The notes beneath the pieces were generated by a model. That model was not told the DNA's origin. It ran no database searches and saw nothing but the letters and a program-made list of their open reading frames with translations. Position numbers and translations under genes: made by a program. Below are positions 32,943 through 42,861 of a stretch of DNA of 64,000 bases, piece after piece (the first letter of the stretch is position 1; each line of letters begins with the position of its first letter). Origin of the DNA: Turnera subulata. Its lineage: Eukaryota > Streptophyta > Magnoliopsida > Malpighiales > Passifloraceae. The stretch is from NCBI GenBank assembly GCA_028386065.3, contig JAKUCV010002506.1:125651-189650 (forward strand), in the 5' to 3' direction.

Positions 32943-34360
32943 CGACAACCAAACCATGGGATGACACGTAGATGTGAGGCACCTAGTCAAGTAGGAACCC
33001 AGTCAAGAAAGTCAAAGATCTAGTCTTTACAAACCGGAGAGAAGAGGGAGTACATCCATAAGCCAAAGACCCGGTCTTTGCACCTAAAAGAGAGTCAGTA
33101 AACCCGTGAGATGAGCAAATGCAAACAAGTAAGACAATGAGAGAATAGGAGGTACCCAGAGGTAAATGAAAAGCCAGGGACCCGATCCTTGCAACCCTGA
33201 GAGGAGCCCAGAACAAACCAACCACGAGACTAGAGAGAACCTTGAGTGAATCAGGAGAGAACCCAAAGCCGGGTCTCAGCACCCGCAAACTGTGAGATGA
33301 GAGAAAAGCCAGAGAGGAGTCCAAACATGAGGAATCCAGACCTAGGAGAACCCAGTTAGAAGAGAGATGAGAAGGAAACCAGACATGAACAACCCAAATG
33401 AGAGAAAACCGTGAGGGAGTCCAGATGCGAGGGAGTCCAGACAAAAAAATGAACCATGAATAAGACAAGGCAAACCAGAAATAAAGGTATCCAGATATGA
33501 GGGAAACCAGCCATGAGGGAAAAAATCGTTAGGGAGTCCAGACATGAGGGAAATCAGCCATGAGGGAGAAAACCATGAGGGAGTCAAGACATGAGGGAGA
33601 AAACAATAAGAGAGAGTCAAGACTCGAGGCATCCACATATGAGGAAAACCAGTAAGCCAAGGGCCCAACCCTTGCAAACCCAAGATGACCAGACCTTGAG
33701 ACATACAAGTCGAAAGCCGGGAACCCAGTTCTCGCAATGAGGAAACCAGACATAAGCCGTGTACCCAGTACCCGCAAAACTAAAGCCGAGGACCTGATCC
33801 TCGCAAAACCTTGGGATGAGATGATTCCCAAACAGAATCCAGCCAACAAGGATGAGATGATTCCTTGTCAACAACCCGATAGATGAGGTGATTCTATCAC
33901 CCCGGGATGAGATGATTCTCGAAAACCATAGCTTGGGATGAGATGATTCCCAAACACAATCCAGCCGACAAGGATGAGATGATTCCTTGTCAACAACCTG
34001 GTAGATGAGTTGATTCTATCACTCCGGGATGAGATGATTCCCGAAAACGACAGTTTGGGATGAGATGATTCCCAAACATAATCCAGCCGACAAAGATGAG
34101 AAGATTCTTTGTCAATAATCCGATAGATGAGATGATTCTATCGCCTTGGGATGAGATGATTCCCAAAAAACCTAGGATGAGATGATTCCTAGGATCCGAG
34201 GGCCAGTCCCTCAGAACTTCAGGATGAGATGATTCCTGGAGAGGAGCATGGGATGCTCCAAAACATGGCACACACACCACACATTATCATTCAAATTTTG
34301 TTATTCCTTTCTAACATTGTTTCATCCTTAGTCCCTAAGGACTCATCCGCGAGGCGCATC
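32943..34360 (+). repeat. Tat 3' region: covarying hairpin arrays
   Basis: This is the hypervariable region before a Tat 3' LTR. 33010-33805 carries spaced units of the form AAGCC, arm, CCnRR, arm', GCAAA with different but mutually complementary arms. Between them are 'gaggagtccagac' type repeats. 33811-34240 carries 14 units with loop TGAGATGAT and complementary arms. A final hairpin GGAGCAT/ATGCTCC (34243-34259) and the sequence up to 'gaggcgcatc' lead to the LTR at 34361. Tat elements are known for tandem repeats in their 3' UTR. The arm covariation is described in the findings. Minus frames here are repeat artefacts. Confidence 0.85.
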
Positions 34361-34723
34361 TGTGAACACCCAAATTTGACCCATGAACATTTTACTAAAA
34401 GTAGATTTCAAACATGCTCAAACTTGAGGTTAATGAGATGATTTGATTTTGAGTTAAGGCATGATAAGAATTTAATTTAGTAGAATTAATGTATTTTGAT
34501 AATCTAAACCTTTGTGTACTTAAACCTTAGGATTAATGAGATGATTTAGTCTTAGGATAAAACATATAATAAGGTTTATTTACATTAAAATACATTCCAT
34601 TTCGTTGCTTAGGCTCTTTTAGTTGTTTTTAACCCAATTATATTGAGATGATTTATTTTTGGGTTAGAAATGGGTTTAAAGATCCAAGTTAATGAATTCT
34701 CCAGAGTTTATCCAGCCCATTAA
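34361..34723 (+). mobile_element. Tat LTR, part before the copia insertion
   Basis: It starts TGTGAACACCCAAATTTGACC after the purine-rich 'gaggcgcatc' and matches 56184-56530. It stops at ATTAA (34719-34723), the left target duplication of the copia element, and resumes at 42428. Confidence 0.9.
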
Positions 34724-36245
34724 TGTTAGTGTAATATGCCCAAAAGCCAATCATTGGATGATTGTACATAGTCATGTAAATACATTAAGGTTATTCCAAT
34801 AAATATGTTTATGAGATAAATGCTTGCACATATTTATAACCCTAGAATATTTTATGTTCTTAAATGTCCCTAGTCGATTATTATTATGGATGGGTTGTAA
34901 TAATAAATTAAGACTAGCGTATGTTGAGAATTATATGAGATATGAATTCTACATACGGGTACAAGTTAGAGAACTTGTGGACTGGACCGACCTAACATAA
35001 GAACACTACATGGAACGTTATATGATTGTCATTAGTGGTTCTTATATGTATTGTCCTTAGACCTGAGATCATCAAGGTTCTCAACATGTGAGTCATATAG
35101 TTTGATATTACTCTTGGCTATTCGTAACTGAGTAGACCTTAGTGTAATCATTGGGTATATGATATAATGTGTAGTGGGTTTTGTATGATCAAGATGGAAT
35201 TCGTCCAACCCATACAACGGGTATATTATCAGTTGGGCCTCTTGATAGAGTTGAACTGTAAATGCATGGCCATGCTCGGTGTGATATGGTGATATCATTA
35301 GTATCCGCTTTACACAGTTAACTCGGGGATAAAGAAACTTAGATTAAACTTATACGAGATTGACGTATTCCATGTCTCGTGTATGATCTTGATAATGGGA
35401 CGAAAGGACGATGACATGTTCCGAGGCATAATGAATCAGTACTGATCTTGTCGTTTGGGTAGCAATGATGTGTTGCTAGACACCGCTCATTGTTTATAAT
35501 TGTAAAATGAGATTTTACAATTATTGCCAAACGTTACAAGTGCCTACAGGGTCACACACTTAGAACTGTTGATTCGAGCAGGTGGTTGAACCATGGTTGG
35601 ACCGTGGTTTTGACCAAGTAGGTGGACCATGGTTGAACCTTGGTTGGACCATGGTTGGACCGGGTCGTTTTAGGCTGATTTGGTTCACTAATTATCAGAA
35701 TTATTGAACCAGAATTAGTGCCATATGATGTGTATTCTTATATATGATGATATATATATTTAATGCTTAGTGGAGCATTAAGTCTTAGTGGAAACATAAT
35801 CATGAAGGATAAGACATGATTATGTTGGCCAATGACTTAATAAACTATGCATTTCAAGTGTGTATAAATAGAGTGAAGGTTTGATCAGATTTTCAGACCA
35901 AGCAAGGCTTTACACACTCTTCACACTTGAAAAAAACACATCAAACACTTTCTAGTCTCTAGCTCTCGAAAATTCTGCAGCTAGCACTGCGGTTCGGGAG
36001 TGCTCGGGTTAGTGATAGTGAGATGGTTACTAGCAGTCATCAACGGTTCGTGTGGATACCGTAAAGGAGCCGAATTTCTTGTCGGGTTCTTGCTGATTCT
36101 ACACTACAGTTGGGTGAAAGACCTCAACCAAGCAAGGTATGAAAATTGTTATTCGGTTTGGTTAGCTCCACTTGGATCCTCCATGAGTACCGGGTCTTTC
36201 CGCTGCATGTTTTGGTTGTCAAGTTTGCATGCTCGGTTACTTACA
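34724..36245 (+). repeat. Copia 5' LTR
   Basis: TGTTAGTGTAATATGCCC to CGGTTACTTACA. It contains clustered AACCATGGTT-like palindromes (35585-35665), a CCAAT box (35829-35833) and a TATA box (35863-35870). Positions about 35081-35865 are absent from the 3' LTR. Confidence 0.95.
35863..35870 (+). promoter_or_regulatory. LTR TATA box
   Basis: TATAAATA, with CCAAT about 30 bp upstream, precedes the R-U5-like part shared by both LTRs. It is a good candidate core promoter for the element. The 3' LTR lacks it. Confidence 0.7.
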
Positions 36246-36246
36246 G

Positions 36247-36259
36247 TGGTAGCGGAGCC
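36247..36259 (+). other. Copia primer-binding site
   Basis: TGGTAGCGGAGCC begins one base after the LTR. It resembles the initiator-tRNA-Met site TGGTATCAGAGC used by most plant copia elements, with substitutions. Confidence 0.8.
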
Positions 36260-36544
36260 TCTTGTGAAGTTCTAAACCGAATTCTTGTGCATATGTATGT
36301 TATGTACCCGTAAATATATGTGATATGTGATGAAGCATGATCATATATATAGAATTCAATTATGTATACGTGATATATATGTTGATGTTGGTTTATGTCA
36401 AAAGTGTTTTGGCAACAAGCACTTGATTGGTATGTGATATCAATCAAGGGGATCTTGGCAGTAAGTCGTAGGGGTTTGACTAAAGGAAAATCAATCGTCA
36501 GTTTTCGTTTGGAACGATTGTCGTTCTAGCACATCATGGCCAGA

Positions 36545-37167
36545 ACATCGATGTTCATCAGATGAACATCGATGTCGTCATGGGTTTAGCCTTGGCCGAG
36601 CCTACTGAACATCGATGTTGTGAGACAAAACATCGATGTTCTATGAAAGTTGGCCTTGGCAGATTCCCATGAACATCGATGTTCAAGATTGAACATCGAT
36701 GTCCAAGAGTTCTGCCGAATTGTTATGAGATTCCAGAATTCTTAAACATCGATGTTTAAGCTGAAACATCGATGTCCTTGAGTTCTAGAACCTCAAACAT
36801 CGATGTTTAAATGTTATACATCGATGTTTAAAACTACTGCCAAGATTTTGGACCTTCGGAACTTGCCAACATCGATGTTCAGGTCAAGACATCGATGTTC
36901 ATGAGTTCTAGAGGCCAATGGACCTTTGGTACTTTCCAACATCGATGTTCAAGAACCTAACATCGATGTTCTTGAGCTCTACCAAATAGTTTGGAGTTCC
37001 AGAGCCTCAGAACATCGATGTTCAAATCAAGACATCGATGTGCTTGAGTTCCAGAGGCCATTGGACATCGATGTTCAAGCTAGGACATCGATGTTCATGA
37101 GCAATGCCAAGTGATTGGCGAGAATCAGATTCTCACAATATCGATGTTCAATGTTAAACATCGATGT
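36545..37167 (+). repeat. Paired palindrome array in the copia leader
   Basis: Nineteen perfect copies of ACATCGATGT and one with a single mismatch (37138) form ten pairs. Starts are 36545/36566, 36609/36630, 36673/36693, 36746/36766, 36797/36818, 36869/36889, 36939/36960, 37012/37032, 37065/37085 and 37138/37158. Spacing within pairs is 20 or 21 bp. Pair-to-pair distance is 51-73 bp. Sequences between pairs are only loosely repeated ('gagttctagaggcca' type). The array lies between the PBS and gag, hence in the transcribed leader. Confidence 0.97.
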
Positions 37168-37738
37168 TCTTATGTATTTTTGGTTTCCAAATTTACAAAA
37201 CATCAATATATGATTTATCAAGAACATGCATATGATGTATAGGAATAATATGTTGATGTAAATATTAAGTTCCTCTTGTGTTACCTTCCATGATAAGCAC
37301 TCATCATTGCTTAGATCAATACTTGGTAGGTTTTGCCAAAGCCTGGTGCCAATATTTATCCTAGCAATGTGCGACGGGATAATTGTAATGTCCGAACTGC
37401 TTGTTATGAGTTGAACTTAACTAGGTCTTCTCAATAGGATTGAGGACTTAGAGGCAAGTAGTTGAGCTAAGTCTATGAGATAGACAAGAACAAGTGTTGT
37501 TCACTCAACTATCCAAGAGTTACATGAGATGTAATTGACAAGAGTTGTCTACCTAAATAACTATGATATATGTGATCAGCCAAAGCTGACTTATCTTGAA
37601 GTGAAATATGGATCTTGACCTACTTATAATTATCTTGATTTATGTAGTAGGAGCATCAATTAATAAAATTCCTTATTAAGTGATTTTATGTATACATGAC
37701 TCTTATTTGTGTGAGTTGATCGTTGTTGTAGAGTAATC

Positions 37739-38250
37739 ATGGCACAAAACACAAGTACACAATCACTGCGATCTGTCCTTGAGAAGGAAAAGCTGAGTGG
37801 GAATAACTTCGTAAAGTGGCATCGCAATTTGAGGATAGTCCTCAAACAAAAAAAGAAGTTGTATGTCCTTGAAGGGCCTGTTCCTAATGAACCGGCGCCT
37901 AATGCTCCTAGGGCAGAAAGAGATGCTTACAAGAAGCATGTTGATGATGCGTTGGATGTTGCATGCCTTATGCTTGTTAACATGGACTCTGAGCTTCAGA
38001 AGCAACATGAGAACTTGGGTGCATTCGATATGATCAAACATTGAAAATGCTTTTTGAAGAGCAAGCAAGGCATGAGAGGTATGAGACCTCTAAGGCATTG
38101 TTCCAATGCAAGATGGCTGAGTCATCACCAGTCAAGCCTCATGTGCTTAAGATGATTGGATACATTGAGAGCCTTGAGGGTCTGGTTTTTCCTTTGCAAA
38201 AGGAGTTGGCTGTTGATATAGTCCTGCAATTCGTTGTCGGATAGTTACAA
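37739..38250 (+). pseudogene. Copia gag, N-terminal part
   Basis: It begins MAQNTSTQSLRSVLEKEKLSG and continues 'NFVKWHRNLRIVL', the usual start of plant copia capsid (UBN2-like). The frame shifts near 38040 ('GAFDMIKH' then stop) and is picked up in another frame at 38041-38244, then shifts back to the original frame near 38230. Two compensating shifts break the capsid. The C-terminal part lies in the next feature. Confidence 0.88.
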
Positions 38251-40738
38251 CCAATTTGTCATGAATTTCAATATGAATCATCTTGACAAATCCTTGTCTG
38301 AGTTGCTTAACATGTTGGGAACAGTTGAGCAACAAATGAAGGCAAACAAATCCAACAACATTTTGATGGTTGGAAAAGGCAAAGGAAAGGGTAAAGCCAA
38401 GTTTTACAAGAAGAAGAAATGTGCCAAAAAGTTTGGTACTTGTGCATCTTCTTATTCCCATGTGCTGAAACCCAAAGGTGGTATTGCAAAGGAAGGACAA
38501 TGTTTCCATTGCAACAAACCTGGCCATTGGAAACGCAACTGCCCTGTTTACCTTGAAGAGGTGAAGAAACACAAGGGAAGTAAGACTTCCACTTCAGGTA
38601 TTTTTGTTATAGAAGCTAATATCTCTTTCTCTGCATCATGGGTATTAGATACCAGAAGTGGTTCTCACATTTGTGTAAATGTGCAGGAACTGAGAAAGAG
38701 TAGAAGATTAGGAAAGGGAGAGATAGACTTGCACGTTGGAAATGGAGCAAGAGTTGTTGCATTAGCCGTAGGGACTTACCATCTATCTTTACCGAGTGGT
38801 TTGGTTTTGGAACTTGATGATTGCTATTATGTACCTACTATAACCAGGAATTTGATTTTTGTCTCTTGTTTGGACAAGAAAGGTTTTTCATTTCTAATAA
38901 AGAACAATTGTTGTTCTATTTATTTTAATGATATTTATTATGGTGGTGCATATTTGAGCAATGGTTTGTATGTTCTAAACCTAGAAACACCAGTCTATAA
39001 CATTAATATGAAGAAGGTTAGATTAAACGATTCTAATGAAACCTATCTCTGGCATTGTCGATTGGGCCATATAAACGAGACTCGTATTTCTAAACTCCAT
39101 AAAGATGGACTTTTAAACTCATTTGATTTTGAATCATATGAGACATGTGAGTCATGTTTATTAGGCAAAATGACGAAGGCTCCTTTTGCTGGTAAAAGTG
39201 AAAGAGCTTCGAACTTGTTAGGTCTTATACATTCTGATGTATGTGGACCTATGTTAACACAAGCTAGAGGTGGTTTTCAGTACTTCATTACATTTTCTGA
39301 TGATTACAGTAGATATGGCTATGTGTATCTTATGAAACACAAGTTAGAATCCTTTGAAAAGTTCAAAGAATTTAAGAATGAAGTACAGAATCAACTCGGC
39401 AAGAGTATTAAAATGCTTCGATCTGATCTAGGAGGTGAATACTTAGACCGAGATTTTCTTGATCATCTAAAGCAATGTGGTATTGTATCCCAACTTACTC
39501 CATCAGGTACGCCTCAATGGAATGGTGTATCTGATAGAAGGAATAGAACTTTGTTAGATATGGTTCGTTCTATGATGAGACAAGCTGACCTTCCTTCTTC
39601 ATTTTGGGGACATGCATTATTAAGTGCTGCCTTTACACTTAACCGTGTTCCATCTAAATCGGTTGAAAAGACACCATATGAGATATGGACAGGGAGGCGT
39701 CCCAATTTGTCTTTTGTGAGGATCTGGGGTTGTGAGGCTTTCGTGAGACGAGAAGCATCAGATAAACTCGGCCCTAAATCCGTCAAGTGCCTCTTTGTTG
39801 GATATCCTAAGGAAACTAAAGGATATTATTTCTATAATCCCACAGAGCACAAAGTGTTTGTTGCTCGTACTGCTATTTTTCTAGAAAGAGAATTTATTTC
39901 TAGAAAAATCAGTGGGAGAAAAATAGAACTCGAAGAAGTTCGAGGTATAGAGGCTGAGATGGAACAAGGACAGGAACCACAAAATGTTGTGGGTGAAAAA
40001 CCTGTGCCTGTAACACATGGACTACATAGGTCTGATAGGATTCGACATGAGCCTGAGAGATATGGATTTCTTATGACTCATACTGGAGACGTGATGCTCA
40101 TTGAAGAGTATGAGCCCACTTCCTATCAGCAGGCTATTACGGGTCTAGACTCTAAGAAGTGGCTAGAAGCCATGGATTCGGAGATGGAATCCATGTATGA
40201 AAACAAGGTATGGATCTTGGTTGATCCACCTAAAGGGGTAAAACCTATTGGGTGCAAGTGGGTCTTTAAGAAAAAGACCAACATGGATGGTAATGTGATT
40301 ACCTTTAAAAGGCGATTGGTTGCGAAAGGTTTTAAGCAAGTTCATGGTATTGACTATGATGAAACTTTCTCACCAGTTGCCATGGTTAAATCCATCCGGA
40401 TTATATTGGCTATAGCAACATACCATGATTATGAGATATGGCAAATGGATGTCAAAACCGCTTTTCTTAATGGAAATCTTTTAGAGGATGTGTACATGAC
40501 ACAACCTGAAGGTTTTGTCACTCCAGAAAATGCTAACAAGGTGTGCAAGTTGCAACGATCCATTTATGGATTAAAGCAAGCTTTTAGGAGTTGGAATCTT
40601 CGTTTTGATGAAGTAATCAAACAGTTTGGTTTCATTGAAAATGATGATGAGCCATCTGTTTACAAGAAGGTTAGTGGGAGCACTATCGTTTTCTTGTTAT
40701 TCTCATTGGGAATGATATTCCAACACTACAGTCTGTAA
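38234..40738 (+). pseudogene. Copia gag-pol: zinc knuckle, protease, integrase, RT part 1
   Basis: An open frame of 834 residues. A CCHC knuckle lies at residues 90-103. The protease active site reads D139-T-R where D-T/S-G is expected. The integrase zinc site H274/H279/C305/C308 is intact and the catalytic positions are D335, D398 and residue 434, which is Asp in place of the usual Glu. RT begins near residue 655 with 'GCKWVFKKK', 'RLVAKGF', 'DYDETFSPVA' and the first catalytic Asp in 'WQMDVKTAFLNG'. The YVDD box should follow about 40685-40705. Instead a short deletion and frameshift remove it, and the frame ends at 40738. Confidence 0.93.
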
Positions 40739-41673
40739 AGAATTGGTTAGAAAAGAATTTTTCAATGAAGGACTTAGGAGAAGCTGCCTACGTGCTAGGT
40801 ATAAAGATCTATAGATAAAGATCCAAAAGGCTTCTTGGGCTAAGTCAAAATACATATATTGACAAGGTGCTAAAGAGGTTTAGCATGCAAGATTCCAAGA
40901 AAGGTTTCTTGCCCATGTCACATGGCGTATCTCTCTCAAAGAATCAATGTCCTAGTACATCCAAGGAGAGAGAGCGGATGAGTGAGGTCCCTTATGCATC
41001 TGCAGTAGGATCTATCATGTATGCCATACTATGTACTCGACCGGATGTCGCATATGTTTTGAGTGTCACAAGTAGATACCAATCTGATCGCTGTGAAAGT
41101 CACTGGACAGTGGTTAAGAATATCCTTAAGTACTTGATAAGGACTAAGGATGCATTCCTTGTATATGGAAGCGTTGATGAGCTTGTTGTAAAGGGTTACA
41201 CAGATGCTAGCTTCCAAACTGACAGGGATGACTTTAGATCGCAGTCAGGTTATGTGTTTTGTCTTGGAGGTGGTGCTGTATGCAGGAAGAGTTCAAAGCA
41301 AGAGACAGTTGCTGACTCTACAACTGAGGCTGAGTACATAGCCGCCTCAGATGCAGTGAAAGAGGCTATTTGGATTAAGAAGTTCGTAACTGAACTTGGG
41401 GTGGTTCCTAGTATTGACAGTCCGATTGAGCTCTATTGTGACAACAATGGGACAATCGCACAGGCTCAAGAACCTAGATACCACCAAAGATCCAAACATA
41501 TACTCCGACGCTATCATCTTATTAGAGAGATCATTAATAGAGGCAATGTCAGGCTGTGCAAAGTTCCTTCTGAGAACAATGTAGCAGATCCATTGACTAA
41601 GCCACTCACACAGCAGATGCATGATGGTCATACTGCATCCATTGGTATTAGATACATGGATGATTGGGTTTAG
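40695..41673 (+). pseudogene. Copia RT part 2 and RNase H
   Basis: After the deletion the frame continues with 'IGNDIPTLQSVKNWL', 'MKDLGEAAYVLGIKI', a TAA at about 40816 and then 'LGLSQNTYIDKVLKRF'. The long open part (40867-41673) is RNase H: 'GYTDASF' supplies the first Asp, 'STTEAEY' the Glu, 'YCDNNG' the second Asp, and 'RSKHI' and 'ENNVADPLTKPL' the last residues. RNase H itself looks intact. Confidence 0.92.
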
Positions 41674-41675
41674 TG

Positions 41676-41687
41676 CAAGTGGGAGAT
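41676..41687 (+). other. Copia polypurine tract
   Basis: The purine-rich 'aagtgggaga' just before the 3' LTR start primes plus-strand synthesis in this family. Confidence 0.85.
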
Positions 41688-42427
41688 TGTTAGTGTAATA
41701 TGCCCAAAAGCCAATCATTGGATGATTGTACATAGTCATGTAAATATATTAAGGTTATTCCAATAAATATATTTATGAGATAAACGCTTGCACAAATTTA
41801 CAACCCTAGAATATTTTATGTTCTTAAATGTCCCTAGTCGATTATTATTATGGATGGGTTGTAATAATAAATTAAGACTAGCGTATGTTGAGAATTGTAT
41901 GAGATATGAATTCTACATACGGGTACAAGTTAGAGAACTTGTGGACTGGACCGACCCAACATAAGAACACTACATGGAACGTTATATAATTGTCATTAGT
42001 GGTTCTTATATGTATTGTCCTTAGACCTGAGATCATCAAGGTTCCCAACATAGAGTGAAGGTTTGATCAGATTTTCAGACCAAGCAAGGCTTTACACACT
42101 CTTCACACTTGAAAAAAACACATCAAACACTTTCTAGTCTCTAGCTCTCAAAAATTCTGCAGCTAGCACTGCGGTTCGGGAGTGCTCGGGTTAGTGATCG
42201 TGAGACGGTTACTAGCAGTCATCAACGGTTCGTGTGGATACCGTAGAGGAGCCGGATTTCTTGTCGGGTTCTTGCTGATTCTACACTACAGTTGGGTGAA
42301 AGACCTCAACCAAGCAAGGTACGAAAATTGTTATTCGGTTTGGTTAGCTTCACTTGGATCCTCCATGAGTACCGGGTCTTTCAGCTGCATGTTTTGGTAG
42401 TCAAATTTGCATGCCCGGTTACTTACA
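41688..42427 (+). repeat. Copia 3' LTR with internal deletion
   Basis: Same ends as the 5' LTR, but 'cccaacat' is joined directly to 'agagtgaagg'. About 782 bp including the palindrome cluster, CCAAT and TATA boxes are missing. New copies take their U3 from the 3' LTR, so progeny of this copy would lack the promoter. The deletion must postdate insertion because both LTRs start identical. Confidence 0.93.
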
Positions 42428-42861
42428 ATTAACACATTTCTTGCAGACTAATTTTAGCTCTGATTTTCGTGGAAAATCAGAGTTAAATTGTCATTTAAGT
42501 AGATTTTTTTGTTTTTGGTATGATTTTGCTTAAAATAGGTATCAATGTGTAATCAATCATTCTTCGAATGATTTAAGGGAGTGGGGATCAAGTAATTGAG
42601 TGATTCTGGGTTAATTAGGGTTAATTACGCGGTAGGATCAAGTTAGAGTTGAATTAGGGGGATTGGAGGTCAAAAAAAGAAATGAACGAGTGACACGCAG
42701 GGTGACCAGCGGTCCTCTCGTGACGACCACCAGCACCTGGCGGTCATCCTCACATGACCACCGGCACTGGTGGTCATCCAAAGGATGACTGCCGGCAGCG
42801 GCAGTCATACGTACCCATAATCCCCGATTTTCTCTAATTTTGTTTCTAATTCGCTGAAGAT
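42428..42861 (+). mobile_element. Tat LTR, part after the copia insertion, joined to pol
   Basis: It resumes with the target duplication and matches 56530-56765 up to 'gtcaaaaaa'. From 42700 to 42830 it carries GC-rich hairpins such as ATGACCACC/GGTGGTCAT and ATGACTGCC/GGCAGTCAT. At about 42855 it runs straight into RT sequence, so the LTR end, PBS, leader, gag and protease are deleted. Confidence 0.8.

Larger units (their letters stand above)
34724..42427 (+). mobile_element. Ty1/copia retrotransposon, complete ends, inactive
   Basis: A 7.7-kb element inserted in a Tat LTR with a perfect 5-bp duplication ATTAA (34719-34723 and 42428-42432). The uninterrupted sequence is seen at 56525-56540. 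The order is 5' LTR (34724-36245), PBS (36247), a palindrome-rich leader, gag-pol (37739-41673), polypurine tract and 3' LTR (41688-42427). The 5' LTR is 1,522 bp but the 3' LTR only 740 bp because of an internal deletion. Domain order AP-INT-RT-RNaseH is copia. The lineage (possibly Tork/TAR-like) is a guess. Several catalytic sites are broken. Confidence 0.96.

Noticed and set aside
32983..33874. Minus-strand frames of 60-160 codons at 33.0-33.9 kb
   Set aside because: They are produced by tandem repeats of the Tat 3' region. They overlap in different frames and show no domain.
36926..37114. 62-codon frame with repeated 'NIDV' units
   Set aside because: It is the palindrome array read as codons. 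The frame lies between the primer site and gag, and the repeat spacing is not kept in multiples of three.
36545..37167. CRISPR-like array
   Set aside because: Repeats are 10-12-bp palindromes in pairs with uneven spacing inside a eukaryotic retrotransposon leader. No cas genes and no proper spacers.
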